Origin: Rhizobiaceae bacterium
GTDB taxonomy: Bacteria > Pseudomonadota > Alphaproteobacteria > Rhizobiales > Rhizobiaceae
Direction of reading: 5' to 3'
NCBI GenBank assembly: GCA_019635755.1
Contig: JAHBYW010000002.1
Span: 124,001 to 188,000 of the forward strand
Length of the DNA: 64,000 nt
Shown: positions 26,435-35,804 of the stretch, one piece after another
How positions within the stretch are numbered: position 1 is the stretch's first letter
Layout: every line of letters starts with the position of its first letter
Notes under the pieces: generated by a model
Seen by the model: only the letters and a program-made list of their open reading frames with translations
Database searches by the model: none
What the model was told of the DNA's origin: nothing
Made by a program: the position numbers and the translations under genes

Positions 26435-27462
26435 GCGCCGGCGACTCGAACAGGCCGTCCCGCTTTCCCGGTCGCGATCAGCGCGTCGATGAGGCGATGG
26501 ACCTTCAGCGCTTCCTCGCCAGTGACCTTGGGCGCCCGGCCTTCGCGGATCGCCATGACGAAATCGGCCATGACGGCGCGATGGTAGTCGTGCGGGAAGG
26601 CCATGGGGTCAGCGCCGGTGCCGCCGGCCGACCGGTCTGGCTCGATCGCCACCTTGCGACCGTCCTGGAACTGCACCAGCAGTTCGGTGCCGGCAAGCTT
26701 CGCCGAGCCCTTCTCGCAGGTCAGGATGATCTCCTCCAGGAAGCCAGGGTAGGCAGCAGTGGTAGCGTCAATGGTGCCGAAGGCGCCGTTGAGGAAACGC
26801 GCCGCGGCGCAGACCATGTCCTCGGTCTCCATGCGGTGGACGGGCGTGGTCGTGGCGAAGCCGGTCACCTCGGCGACCTGTCCGGCGAGCGACAGCATCA
26901 GGTCGAGCGTGTGGATACCCTGCGAGATGAGCACGCCGCCCCCGTCGCGCGCGAAGGAGCCGCGCCCCGGCTCGTCATAGTAGGACTGCGGACGCCAGAG
27001 GCGGATGACGGTGGAGCAGCCGACGATCCGCCCGAGCTCGCCGGTTCTCAAGAGTTCGGCGAGCTTCATGCCCGCCGGCCGGAAGCGGTGCTGCAGCACG
27101 ACGCCCATTGTGACGCCGGCCTGGCGACAGCCGTCGACCAGCTCCTCGGCGCGGGCCGTGGTGATGTCGAGCGGCTTTTCCATCAGGACGTGCTTGCCGG
27201 CTTTCGCGCAGGCCAGCCCGATGTCCCGGTGCGTGTTGGCCGGCGTGAAGACGGCGACGGCCTCGACGCTGCGGTCGTTCAGGATGGTGTCGAGGCTGCC
27301 GCAGGTCGGGAAGGGGAAGCGTTCGGCGAAGGCGTTGCGGCGCTGCTCGCTCGGGCTGAAGGCATGCACGACCTCGATCTCGTCGGCGAGATCCACAAGG
27401 CCTTTGGCGTGGGGGGTTACGGCCATGCCGAGGCCGACGACCGCGATGCGCGTCTTCTTCAC
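26431..27462 (-). CDS. Gfo/Idh/MocA-family oxidoreductase
   Basis: 343 residues. Canonical family features: RIAVVGLGMAVTPHAKGL at the N-terminus, AVFTPANTHRDIGLACAKAGKHVLMEKPL with the EKP motif, and GGGVLISQGIHTLDLMLSLAG with the catalytic histidine. Probably an NAD-dependent sugar or cyclitol dehydrogenase. It follows the fused TRAP permease by 31 bp and overlaps the second Gfo/Idh/MocA gene, so the pair may carry out consecutive or opposite redox steps on the TRAP substrate (for example epimerisation through a keto intermediate). The substrate is unknown. Confidence 0.9.
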   Translation of the reverse strand: MKKTRIAVVGLGMAVTPHAKGLVDLADEIEVVHAFSPSEQRRNAFAERFPFPTCGSLDTILNDRSVEAVAVFTPANTHRDIGLACAKAGKHVLMEKPLDITTARAEELVDGCRQAGVTMGVVLQHRFRPAGMKLAELLRTGELGRIVGCSTVIRLWRPQSYYDEPGRGSFARDGGGVLISQGIHTLDLMLSLAGQVAEVTGFATTTPVHRMETEDMVCAAARFLNGAFGTIDATTAAYPGFLEEIILTCEKGSAKLAGTELLVQFQDGRKVAIEPDRSAGGTGADPMAFPHDYHRAVMADFVMAIREGRAPKVTGEEALKVHRLIDALIATGKAGRPVRVAGA

Positions 27463-27494
27463 GTTTCTGACCCTCTCAACCTGCTACCGGGTAC

Positions 27495-29372
27495 TCAGGG
27501 ACCAAACCACGCGACAGGCAGCAGAGTCAGCGCCGGTACGTAGGTGACCAGCAGAAGCACAGCCAGGAGCGCGAGCACGAAGGGCACGATCGCCCGGAAC
27601 GTCTCGGTCTGGTTCGCCTGGCCGACCCGTGCCGTCGTGAAGACAAGGACGCCAAGAGGCGGCGTCAGGGCCCCGATGACGAGGCTGATGACGATCACGA
27701 TGCCGAAGTGAACCGGGCTGATGCCCGCGGAGATTACAAGCGGCACGAGGATGGGCACGAGGATGACTAGAGAGGCAATCATCTCCATGAACAGGCCGAC
27801 GATCAGCAGGAATACGATAATTGCGGCCATCAGCAGCCAGGGCTGGGCGACGAGGACCGCCAGTTCCTGGGCGATCTTCTGAGGCACCTGCTCGAAAGCG
27901 AGAACCCATGCGAACGGCGCCGCGGCAGCGATGATGATCGCAATCACGACCGTATCCATCATCGATTCACGTATCGCGGCCAGGAGGTTGGCCGGCGTCA
28001 GCTTTCGATAGAGGAGGGCGCCGCACAAGAGTGCGTAGATGAAGGCGATGGCACCTGCCTCGGTTGCCGTGAAGGCACCGAAGCGCACGCCGCCCACGAT
28101 CACCAACGGCAGAATGAGCGCGGGTATGGCGAGTCCTAGAGACGACATGCGCTGCCTGAGGGACGCCTTGGGCATATCGCCACCGTAGCCCCGGCGGCGG
28201 GACAGGACGTAGACGACTAGCATCAGTGCGGCCGCGACCATCAGTCCGGGAACGATGGTCGCGACGAACAGCGCGCCAACGGAAACCGAAGCAAGGGCCG
28301 CATAGATGATGAGGCCGAGGCTGGGCGGAATGAGGTTGGCGAGTGTCGCGGCGGCAGCGGTCAGCGCGGCGCTGAACGGCCGGCCGTAGCCGCGCGCGGC
28401 CATTTCCGGAACCATCAGCTTGGCGATCGTGGAGGCGTCAGCCGTGGACGAGCCCGAGATGCCCGCCAGCATCGTGTTCGTGACGACGTTGGCCTGCCCC
28501 AGTCCTCCCCGCAGATGGCCGACGAGTTGCATCGCAAGGTCCACCAGCCGCGGCGTTATCCCGCCGGCGTTCATGACAGCCGCAGCAAGAATGAAGAAGG
28601 GAATCGCCAGCAGCGTGAATGAGTTGAGCGAGGCCCCCATGTTCTGGGAGATTGTGACCAGCAGGATCTGGCTGAACGGCGCGAAGGCGGCGAATGCGCC
28701 GAACGCCAGCGCGAATGCAACCGGTACGCCAAGCACGATGGCGATGATGCCAACGATCACCAGGACAATCGCGCTTCCGCTCTCGCCGTAGAGGCTCGAT
28801 GCTCCGTAGCGGACAGCCAGGTAGAGCAGGGCGCCGCCGGCGAGGACGCCGAGACCCTGGACCACCGTCCTGCCGGGTTTCGGCCAGGCGAGGAAGAAGA
28901 GGTTGAGTGCGGCGCCGACAGGCACGGCGACGAAGAAGTACTTCATCGGCCACTGCAGCGCGGGCGACGCAGCGATCGCGCGGTTGACGTAGTCCATGCC
29001 GTGGATCGCCAGCATGATGCTCGCGGAAGCCATGACGGCACGGTTGAAGAATTCGAGCCGCGACCGCGCAGCAGGGGAAAGGAGGCGCAGGATGACGTCG
29101 ATCGAGATGTGCGACTCACGGCCGGTCGCTATCGCCATACCGAGGAAGACCGCCCAGCCGAAGACCCAGGTGGCGAGTTCCTCCGGCCAGGGAAGGCCGG
29201 AGTTGAAGACATAGCGGAGCACGACCTGGAGGCAGGCGACGCCGACGGCCACGAGCATCAGGCAAACGCATACGGCTTCCAGCGTGCGGTCGACCACGAA
29301 AGCAAGGCCTCGCGGACCGGTATCGGACGCCGCGCCTTCCGGCGCGGCGTCCAATGTCACGGGAGAATGCAT
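27495..29372 (-). CDS. Fused TRAP transporter small and large permease (DctQM)
   Basis: 625 residues. Residues 20-165 are a DctQ-type small subunit with four membrane segments (VLRYVFNSGLPWPEELATWVFGWAVFLGMA). Residues 195-625 are a DctM-type large subunit with about twelve segments (NTMLAGISGSSTADASTIAKLMVPEM, LTPPLGVLVFTTARV). Fused QM proteins are known among TRAP transporters. It imports an organic acid or sugar acid with a sodium gradient, using the binding protein encoded seven bases upstream. Downstream are two Gfo/Idh/MocA dehydrogenases, which favour a sugar-acid or cyclitol substrate. Confidence 0.92.
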   Translation of the reverse strand: MHSPVTLDAAPEGAASDTGPRGLAFVVDRTLEAVCVCLMLVAVGVACLQVVLRYVFNSGLPWPEELATWVFGWAVFLGMAIATGRESHISIDVILRLLSPAARSRLEFFNRAVMASASIMLAIHGMDYVNRAIAASPALQWPMKYFFVAVPVGAALNLFFLAWPKPGRTVVQGLGVLAGGALLYLAVRYGASSLYGESGSAIVLVIVGIIAIVLGVPVAFALAFGAFAAFAPFSQILLVTISQNMGASLNSFTLLAIPFFILAAAVMNAGGITPRLVDLAMQLVGHLRGGLGQANVVTNTMLAGISGSSTADASTIAKLMVPEMAARGYGRPFSAALTAAAATLANLIPPSLGLIIYAALASVSVGALFVATIVPGLMVAAALMLVVYVLSRRRGYGGDMPKASLRQRMSSLGLAIPALILPLVIVGGVRFGAFTATEAGAIAFIYALLCGALLYRKLTPANLLAAIRESMMDTVVIAIIIAAAAPFAWVLAFEQVPQKIAQELAVLVAQPWLLMAAIIVFLLIVGLFMEMIASLVILVPILVPLVISAGISPVHFGIVIVISLVIGALTPPLGVLVFTTARVGQANQTETFRAIVPFVLALLAVLLLVTYVPALTLLPVAWFGP

Positions 29373-29379
29373 GAAGGGA

Positions 29380-30408
29380 TCAGCCCAGCGCCTGGATGGC
29401 CTTGATCATCTCCGCCGTCTCGGGGCTCTTGGAACCGAATTCGTCGAAGAGCTTGGCGGTCTGCGCCTCCATCTTGGCGAGTTCCTCGGCGGGGAGCTGC
29501 TGCACGTTGACGCCCAACCCCTTCAGCTCCTCGAGCGTCGCCGACGCCTTCTCGCGGTTGATCTTGCGCTGTTCGGCGAAGGCCTCCTTTGCAGAGGTCC
29601 GCACGAGGTCCTGCAGATCGGCCGGCAGGCTGTCCAGCCAGGCAGCGTTGACGCGGACCGCCTTTGGCAGGAACCAGTGGCCGGTCAGCGTCAGGTCCTT
29701 GGCCTGTTCGTAGAACTTGAAGCCGACTATCGAGAACACGTCGGAGTCGATCGCGTCGATGATGCCGGTCGACAGCGCCGAGTACTGCTCCGAGTAGGGC
29801 AGCGGGGTCGGCGCGGCGCCGAGCAAGGTCCAGAAGTCAACCCAGACCCGGAGCTGCGGGACGCGGATCTTGAGGCCGTTCAGGTCGGCCAGCGAACCCA
29901 CAGGGCGCTTGGCTAGGATGTGGCGGAAGCCGGTCTCGCCGTAAGCCACGAATTCCACGCCCGTCTTGGCGCGCGCGATGTCCGACGCCTTCTGGCCGAG
30001 CTCGCCCTGCAGGACTTTGTCGACGTGCTCTTCGTTCTTGTAGATGAAGCCCGGTGCGCCACCGAGCGCCGCGATTTCCGGCGCGATCGCCTCTTCGGAG
30101 TCGGGGCCGGCCGTGGTTACCTGGATGGTCCCCAGGCGGCTGCCTTCAAGCGCTTCGGCGAGGCCGCCGAGCTGCGCCGCGGGGAAGTGCTGGGCGTCGA
30201 TGCGGCCGCCGCTCTTCTCGTTCAGCGTCTTCGCCCAGGCGTCGAACGCATTGGTGATTGGCGTGCCGATGCCTTCGGTGTGGGCGATCTTGCAGGTAAA
30301 CTCCGCGGCGCGGGCGTTGCGGATGAACATCGGCGCGGCTATCGCGGCGGTTCCGGCCGCGAGGAAGCTGCGCCTGGACAGGGTCATGCTCGTTCGAATG
30401 GTGGTCAT
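29380..30408 (-). CDS. TRAP transporter periplasmic binding protein (DctP), Tat-exported
   Basis: 342 residues from the ATG at 30408, behind AGGGAGGATCAA. Twin-arginine signal TLSRRSFLAAG followed by a hydrophobic stretch ending ARAAEFTC. Mature DctP features: FPAAQLGGLAEALEGSRLGTIQVTTAGPDS, and RHILAKRPVGSLADLNGLKIRVPQLRVWVDFWTLLGAAPTPLPYSEQYSALSTGIIDAIDSD region, where the arginine of KIRV usually binds the substrate carboxylate. First gene of the TRAP-dehydrogenase operon, divergent from a GntR gene with a palindromic operator between them. Confidence 0.92.
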   Translation of the reverse strand: MTTIRTSMTLSRRSFLAAGTAAIAAPMFIRNARAAEFTCKIAHTEGIGTPITNAFDAWAKTLNEKSGGRIDAQHFPAAQLGGLAEALEGSRLGTIQVTTAGPDSEEAIAPEIAALGGAPGFIYKNEEHVDKVLQGELGQKASDIARAKTGVEFVAYGETGFRHILAKRPVGSLADLNGLKIRVPQLRVWVDFWTLLGAAPTPLPYSEQYSALSTGIIDAIDSDVFSIVGFKFYEQAKDLTLTGHWFLPKAVRVNAAWLDSLPADLQDLVRTSAKEAFAEQRKINREKASATLEELKGLGVNVQQLPAEELAKMEAQTAKLFDEFGSKSPETAEMIKAIQALG

Positions 30409-30451
30409 TTGATCCTCCCTCTCATAACTGAGGCACCCTGAGCCGCCTTGC

Positions 30452-30467
30452 GGTATGGTACCATACC
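30452..30467. promoter_or_regulatory. Perfect 16-bp palindrome, probable GntR operator
   Basis: GGTATGGTACCATACC is its own reverse complement and is followed by a second related half, GGTATGATAC (30468-30477 region). It lies between the divergent dctP and GntR genes, the expected place for an operator of the FCD-type regulator at 30499. Confidence 0.75.
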
Positions 30468-30498
30468 GGTATGATACAGGCATGGTTGGTGAAGGCAA

Positions 30499-31281
30499 GT
30501 GGTCCGACCAGATTCAATCGCGGATCACACAGGAAGCGGCAAGGACAGTCCAGTGGAACAAGCGCTGCGCCTGAGTGAACCCATCGCGCCGCAACTGGTG
30601 ATGATGCTCCGCCAGGGCATCGCAGAGATGCGCCTGCGGCCCGGCGACGCGCTGTCCGAACAGGAAATCGCCAGCCGCTTCGGTGTCTCCCGCCAGCCGG
30701 TGCGCGAGGCGTTCATCAAACTCTCGCAGGCCGGGTTGGTGGAGGTGCGGCCGAGCCGGGGCACGTTCGTGCGCAAGATTTCCGTGAGGGAGGTGGCCAA
30801 TGCCCGCCTCGTGCGCGAGGCGATCGAGAGCGATTTGGCGCGCAACGCGGCAAGGCTGGCGACGCCCGACGACATCGCGCGCCTGCGCGCCGCCATCGAG
30901 GACCAGAAGCGGGCCGCCCGTCTGGGAGGCTATGGGCGCTTCAACGAATCCGACGAGGTGTTCCACAAGGCGATCGCCGACATCGTGAAGAGCGAGTACG
31001 CCTGGCGCGTGGTTGAAGCAGCGCGCTTCCAGACGGACCGGGTGCGGCTGCTGTCGCTGCCTGACGCGACGCCGCTCGACCTGCTGATCGAGCAGCACGA
31101 GGACATCGTCGCCTGCCTGGAGGCACGTGACGGCGACGGCGCTTCCAACGCCATGCGGCGACATCTGAGGGAAATCCTGCGGGCGCTGTCGCGCATTGCC
31201 GACGCCCATCCGGGATTCTTCTCGGACACGGAGTTGCCCGATCACACGCGGGACCTGGTCCCCGATGACCATCCCGCCTGA
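30499..31281 (+). CDS. GntR-family (FCD) regulator of the TRAP-dehydrogenase operon
   Basis: 260 residues from a GTG at 30499; a GTG at 30553 (VEQALRLSE) is also possible because the first 18 residues look disordered. Winged helix with DALSEQEIASRFGVSRQPVREAFIKLSQAGLVEVRPSRGTFVRKI, then an FCD sensor with metal ligands in ESDEVFHKAI and the C-terminal MRRHLREIL. Divergent from dctP with a 16-bp perfect palindrome between, so it most likely represses the operon and itself until the imported acid or a derivative binds. Confidence 0.9.
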   Translation: MVRPDSIADHTGSGKDSPVEQALRLSEPIAPQLVMMLRQGIAEMRLRPGDALSEQEIASRFGVSRQPVREAFIKLSQAGLVEVRPSRGTFVRKISVREVANARLVREAIESDLARNAARLATPDDIARLRAAIEDQKRAARLGGYGRFNESDEVFHKAIADIVKSEYAWRVVEAARFQTDRVRLLSLPDATPLDLLIEQHEDIVACLEARDGDGASNAMRRHLREILRALSRIADAHPGFFSDTELPDHTRDLVPDDHPA

Positions 31282-31343
31282 GCGGCGGATCCGCTTCGCG
31301 CCCTGTTGGCGAAGGCCGCGCCCTGCGCGTGACTGCCGACCGC

Positions 31344-32648
31344 TTATTGCGTCAGCCGGGGCAGAAGCAGAACGATCCCCGGCCAGGCGACGATGATGGC
31401 GATCACCACCAGGTCGGCCAGGAAGAACAGAGCGACGCCGCGGAAGATCTGGCCGAGCGTCGCGTATTGCGACGCGACGTTGCGTATGACGAACACGTTC
31501 ATGCCGAGCGGCGGCGTGATCATGCCGATCTCCAGCATCTTCACGAGGAACACGCCGAACCAGACGAGGTCGATGCCCTGATGGTGCAGCACCGGCAGGA
31601 GCACCGGCAGCGTCACCAGCATCGCGCCGAAGGGCTCCATGAACATTCCGAGGATCAGATAGATCACGACGAGGATCAGGATCAGCGTCACGTAATTGAG
31701 GTCAGAACCCGCAACGGCGTTGCTGATGAGGCCGGCCGCGCCGGACAGCCCGAGGAACTTCGTGAACATCACGGCGCCGACACCGACGATGAACAGGGAC
31801 GCACAGGTGCCTAGCGTATCCAGCACCGAGCGACGGAAGACGTCCCAGTTCATCCTGCCGATGACGGCGGCGATCACGATGGCACCCATCGCGCCGATGG
31901 CGCCCGCTTCGGTGGCCGTGAAGTAGCCGCTGAACAGTCCGCCGAAGATCAGCAGGATAAGCGCGGCGGTCGGCCACACGGCGGCGAACACCTTGCGGGC
32001 GTCGAGCAGCTCAATCCCGACCGGGGTGGCCGGTACGATGTCCTTACGGAAGGTCGCGACCAGCAGGATGACCGCGATGTAGCTCGCCGCGGTCAGCACG
32101 CCGACCGAGATGCCGCCAACGAAGACCTGACTGACCGACGTCTCGGCGAAGACGCCATAGATGATCATCAGGATGGACGGGGGGATCAGAGCGCCGATCG
32201 TGCCGCCGGCCGCCAGCGCGCCCGTCGCGAAGCTCGGCTTGTAGCCGGCCTTGACCATTTCGGGGATCGCAATCCTGCCCATGGACGCGGCCGTCGCGAG
32301 GCTCGATCCGCAGACGGCGGCGAAGCCGGAGCAGGCGACGATGGCGGCGATACCCAGCCCGCCAGGAACACGGCGCAGAACGATCTTGGCCGCGTCGAAC
32401 AACCCGCCCGTCATCCCCGAATAATAGGCGACGAAGCCCATCAGCAGGAACATTGGTATTGCCGAGAGGGTCCAGCTCGCGACGAACTCGTAGGGCGTGT
32501 TGGCGAGCACGCCGATCGCCGGCTGAAGGCCGAGAAGGTACCAGACGCCGGCGAAGGCGACGACCGCCATCGATATGGCGATCGGAACCTGGAGCGCGAT
32601 CAGGACGAAGAAGGCCGCGAGGCCGATGAAACCGGCCGTCACGTTCAT
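31344..32648 (-). CDS. TRAP transporter large permease (DctM)
   Basis: 434 residues, about twelve membrane segments. Family motifs: AIPMFLLMGFVAYYSGM, AAVCGSSLATAASMGRIAIPEM, GGTIGALIPPSILMIIYG and EIGMITPPLGMNVFVIRNV. Start overlaps the DctQ stop (ATGA). Final gene of the hydroxycinnamate-type operon running from 36587 down; transports the acid across the inner membrane with sodium. Confidence 0.93.
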   Translation of the reverse strand: MNVTAGFIGLAAFFVLIALQVPIAISMAVVAFAGVWYLLGLQPAIGVLANTPYEFVASWTLSAIPMFLLMGFVAYYSGMTGGLFDAAKIVLRRVPGGLGIAAIVACSGFAAVCGSSLATAASMGRIAIPEMVKAGYKPSFATGALAAGGTIGALIPPSILMIIYGVFAETSVSQVFVGGISVGVLTAASYIAVILLVATFRKDIVPATPVGIELLDARKVFAAVWPTAALILLIFGGLFSGYFTATEAGAIGAMGAIVIAAVIGRMNWDVFRRSVLDTLGTCASLFIVGVGAVMFTKFLGLSGAAGLISNAVAGSDLNYVTLILILVVIYLILGMFMEPFGAMLVTLPVLLPVLHHQGIDLVWFGVFLVKMLEIGMITPPLGMNVFVIRNVASQYATLGQIFRGVALFFLADLVVIAIIVAWPGIVLLLPRLTQ

Positions 32649-33172
32649 GGCTGAAGCCCGCTGCGGGTGTTGGTGTCCTCGCCGGGGGCGAGCAGTGCCA
32701 CCGCGCGGTAGAAGGCGACAAGCGCGGCGAGGGCGAAGCCGATCGGCAGCATGAAAAAGCCGGGCCAGACCGGGATCGCCCGGTTGAGGGACATCACGAA
32801 GCTGCCCGCCTGGAACTCGCGCGCCGCGACCAGCCAGGTCGTGTAGGTCAGGATTACATAGGCGCCGAACGTCACCACAGCGACGAAGAGCGGCACCAGA
32901 AGCCGCTTCATGAGCGGCGGAAAGAGGCCGGAAAACACTTCGATCGAGATCATCTCTCCGCGCCTCTCCGCCCAGGCGATGGGCAGGAAGGCGACGGCCA
33001 GCATGTAGTAGCTCGACACGATCTCGACCGTCGCCGGGATCGGTGAGGCGAAGAATATCCGCATCACCACGTAGGCGCTGATGTGGACGAGCATGATGAC
33101 CACCGCCAGCGCTCCGACGAGCGCGAGGCCGCTGGAAATGGACGTGACCGCCCGGTCGATCGTCGCGCGCAT
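32645..33172 (-). CDS. TRAP transporter small permease (DctQ)
   Basis: 175 residues from the ATG at 33172; the longer frame upstream to 33394 overlaps dctP and is rejected. Four membrane segments, with MLAVAFLPIAWAERRGEMISIEVFSG and the GFFMLPIGFALAALVAFYRAV segment typical of DctQ. Sits between dctP and dctM, overlapping dctM by four bases. Confidence 0.9.
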   Translation of the reverse strand: MRATIDRAVTSISSGLALVGALAVVIMLVHISAYVVMRIFFASPIPATVEIVSSYYMLAVAFLPIAWAERRGEMISIEVFSGLFPPLMKRLLVPLFVAVVTFGAYVILTYTTWLVAAREFQAGSFVMSLNRAIPVWPGFFMLPIGFALAALVAFYRAVALLAPGEDTNTRSGLQP

Positions 33173-33233
33173 GGGCCTGGTCCCCCCTCGCCGGACAAGC
33201 GGTGGTGCCGGGTTGCCGGCACCACCCTCGATG

Positions 33234-34355
33234 TCAGAGGCCGTAGGTCGTGTAGTCGACCTTGTCCCAGACCTCTTCCTGGACCTTGGCGGTGATCGCA
33301 TCGACGTCGCCGTTGGCGTCGTTGACGATCTTGGTCCACTTGTCGACCAGTTCCTGGAAGCGCGCGATCTTGGCCGCGGCGTCCTTGACGCCAAGCTTTT
33401 CCTCCGCGACGGAGACTGCAGTCTTCGGGTCGCTCTGGCGGAACGCGTTGGTCGCGTCGATCATCTCCTGCGTCGGCTCGATGAACTCGATGCCCTTCTC
33501 CGCGGCGTCCTTGCGGATCTTCTCGGCGCGGGCATACCCCCAGTCCTGGGTAAACAGGGCGCTGGACTTGTTCGCGGCGCGCGCGAAGCCCTTGCGCTCC
33601 TCGACCGACAGGGACGCCCAGACGGGCGCCGCGACCGTGAAGTTGGACGTCGTGTGATACGTGCCGAGCGGCAGTTCGGTGATGTACTTGACCACGTCGA
33701 TCAGCCGGTAGGAGACGAGGTCGCCGACCGAGCCCATCGTGCCGTCCAGCACGCCCTGCGAGATCTGCTCGAACTGGTCGCTCACGGCAACCTGGGCAGG
33801 CGCCGCGCCGACCGTGTCGGCCCAGCGGGCATAGGGCGCGCCGCCGGAGCGGAGCCGCAGACCCTTGAGGTCCGCCATCGACCTCACCGGCTTCGTCGTC
33901 ATCAGGACGTAGATGTCCGACGACCCGGCGCCCATGAACACGCCGCCCATCGTCTTGAACTCGGCCTGGCAGTCGCCGCAGGTGACGACGTACTCTGTCA
34001 TCGCCGCGCCCATCGCGTGCGGATTCGTGGCCAGAAAGGCGAGGTCGCCGGCCAGCGCGGTGCTGGGCAGGTCGGCAGGGATGAAGAGCGGCAGCAGGTT
34101 GACCACCTCCGCCAGCGAAGACTGCAGGGCTTGCTTCACCTGGGTGATGTTCACCACCTCGGGGCCGATCAGCGTGCCGTTCAGCGCTCCGTTCGTCTCC
34201 TGCGGGAGGAATTCGACGAAGCTCGAATACATCGGATTGGACGCCGGGTGGACCGGCGGCGTCGCCGGCGCGAGCCGCAGGTCGCGGGCTTCCGCGGTGG
34301 CGACCGCCAGCGCGGCGATCGATGCGAATGCAAGTGTCGTTGCTAGGCGCTTCAT
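33234..34355 (-). CDS. TRAP transporter periplasmic binding protein (DctP)
   Basis: 373 residues with a Sec signal peptide (MKRLATTLAFASIAALAVATAEA, then RDLRLAPATPPVHPA). DctP pattern is visible in VRSMADLKGLRLRSGGAPYARWADTVGAAPAQVAVSDQFEQISQGVLDGTMG, including the substrate-binding arginine region. The unusual insert with CGDC (VTCGDCQAEF) may form a disulphide. In the operon with a crotonase, MarR regulator and amidohydrolase, and beside a feruloyl-CoA synthase gene, so the substrate is probably an aromatic acid such as a hydroxycinnamate; this is inference. Confidence 0.9.
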   Translation of the reverse strand: MKRLATTLAFASIAALAVATAEARDLRLAPATPPVHPASNPMYSSFVEFLPQETNGALNGTLIGPEVVNITQVKQALQSSLAEVVNLLPLFIPADLPSTALAGDLAFLATNPHAMGAAMTEYVVTCGDCQAEFKTMGGVFMGAGSSDIYVLMTTKPVRSMADLKGLRLRSGGAPYARWADTVGAAPAQVAVSDQFEQISQGVLDGTMGSVGDLVSYRLIDVVKYITELPLGTYHTTSNFTVAAPVWASLSVEERKGFARAANKSSALFTQDWGYARAEKIRKDAAEKGIEFIEPTQEMIDATNAFRQSDPKTAVSVAEEKLGVKDAAAKIARFQELVDKWTKIVNDANGDVDAITAKVQEEVWDKVDYTTYGL

Positions 34356-34430
34356 GATGTCTCCTCCCGCGGCGTGGGCCGCTTCCTTGACAGTGGGTTC
34401 AGATCGTTGCCGCTTGGCGCGGTCTTGTCG

Positions 34431-35297
34431 TTAGATCCCGAGCAGCCTCCGTGCATTGTCCTTCAGGATCAGCGGCCGCACGTTCGGCTTGATGTCGAGC
34501 GTTTCGAAGTCCGCGAGCCACCGGTCCGGCAGGATCGCCGGCCAGTCGGAGCCGAACAGCATCCGGTCCTTGAGCAGGGAATTGGCGTAGCGGACCAGGA
34601 TCGGCGGGAAATATTTGGGCGACCAGCCGGACAGGTCGATGTAGATGTTCGGCTTGTGCGTGGCGACCGCCAGCGCCTCCTCCTGCCAGGGGAAGGACGG
34701 GTGCGCGAGCACGATCTTCATGTCGGGGAAATCGACGGCGACGTCGTCGAGATACATCGGGTTCGAATATTTCAGTCTCAGCCCGTTGCCGCCGGGCATG
34801 CCGGCGCCGACGCCGGTCTGCCCGGTGTGGAAGAGGGCGGGAACGCCGCATTCCACGATTGCCTCGTAGAGCGGGTAAGCCATGCGGTCGTTCGGGTAGA
34901 AACCCTGGAACGTTGGGTGGAACTTGAAGCCGCGGATGCCGAAATGCTCGACCAGGCGGCGCGCCTCGCGCGCGCCGAACTTGCCCTTCGCGGGATCGAT
35001 GCTGGCGAACGGGATCAGCACGTCGGCGTGCTGGGCGGCGAGCGTCGCCATCTCCTCGTTGTCGTAGCGCCGGTATCCCGTCTCACGCTCGGCGTCGACG
35101 GGGAAGATCACGGCCGCCATCCGCCGCTCGCGGAAATAGGCGGCGGTCTCGGGGATCGTCGGCTGCATGTTGCGCGAATGGAAATATTTGCCCATCGCCG
35201 CCTGCAACTCGTCATAGCCGTCGTCGGCGTGGCTGCCGCACGGCTCCTCGGCATGCGTGTGGAAATCGATGGCGACGACGGCGTCGAGGTCGATCAT
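34431..35297 (-). CDS. Amidohydrolase family 2 (COG2159-type) metal-dependent hydrolase or decarboxylase
   Basis: 288 residues from the ATG at 35297, which overlaps the MarR stop (ATGA). TIM-barrel metal-site residues: H13 and H15 in IDFHTHAEE, the His of GIRGFKFHPTFQGF, the His of LAHPSFPW and the Asp of MLFGSDWPAI. COG2159 members include gamma-resorcylate and ACMS decarboxylases and, in agrobacterial hydroxycinnamate loci, a protein proposed to hydrolyse a 4-hydroxyphenyl-beta-ketoacyl-CoA. The neighbouring feruloyl-CoA synthase and crotonase make that last role attractive here. Exact activity unknown. Confidence 0.8.
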   Translation of the reverse strand: MIDLDAVVAIDFHTHAEEPCGSHADDGYDELQAAMGKYFHSRNMQPTIPETAAYFRERRMAAVIFPVDAERETGYRRYDNEEMATLAAQHADVLIPFASIDPAKGKFGAREARRLVEHFGIRGFKFHPTFQGFYPNDRMAYPLYEAIVECGVPALFHTGQTGVGAGMPGGNGLRLKYSNPMYLDDVAVDFPDMKIVLAHPSFPWQEEALAVATHKPNIYIDLSGWSPKYFPPILVRYANSLLKDRMLFGSDWPAILPDRWLADFETLDIKPNVRPLILKDNARRLLGI

Positions 35298-35803
35298 CGC
35301 CGGCTGTCCTCCGGTGCCTGGGAGGGCCACCCGGCGATCTTGCGCGACAGCGCAAGGTACTGGGCATGCTCCTCGTCGCTCAGCATGGCGAGCGCCTGGC
35401 GGTCAGACCGGTACATCTTGGTGGCCGACCGCTCGATCTGCTCGCGGCCGCCGTCGGTGACCCTGAGCATGACGGAGCGCCGGTCGTTCGGCGGCACGTG
35501 ACGCTCGACGAGGCCGCGTGTTTCCAGGGCGCGCACGACCTTGGTCATGTTCGACCACTTGATCTTCAGGACGTCGGCGATCACGCCCTGGCGCACGCCG
35601 GGATTCTCGGCGATCGCCACGAGCACGGTGAACTCGGAGATGCGGACCTCCGTCGGGCCCAACTCCTCGAACAGGTTCTCGAAGGCGGTCAGCTGCGCGA
35701 TGCGCATCACGAAACCCACCGAACGCTCGAGGTCGCCGAGGGCCACCGAAGCCTTGGCTTCGGCGGGCGAGAGTGCGGGTTCCGTTTTCGGGACGGCGGT
35801 CAT
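35294..35803 (-). CDS. MarR-family transcriptional regulator
   Basis: 169 residues from the ATG at 35803, which lies one base past the crotonase stop. Winged helix at about residues 50-115: VLVAIAENPGVRQGVIADVLKIKWSNMTKVVRALETRGLVERHVPPNDRRSVMLRVT, the conserved DRR in the wing. MarR-type repressors (FerR, HcaR, CouR) commonly control hydroxycinnamate degradation and respond to the CoA thioester. Its place inside the operon it presumably controls supports that. Confidence 0.88.
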   Translation of the reverse strand: MTAVPKTEPALSPAEAKASVALGDLERSVGFVMRIAQLTAFENLFEELGPTEVRISEFTVLVAIAENPGVRQGVIADVLKIKWSNMTKVVRALETRGLVERHVPPNDRRSVMLRVTDGGREQIERSATKMYRSDRQALAMLSDEEHAQYLALSRKIAGWPSQAPEDSRR

Positions 35804-35804
35804 G

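Noticed and set aside
32645-33394. Longer DctQ reading starting at 33394
   Set aside because: It overlaps the end of dctP and the extra N-terminus is Arg/Pro/Ser-rich shadow sequence; ATG at 33172 gives a normal DctQ.
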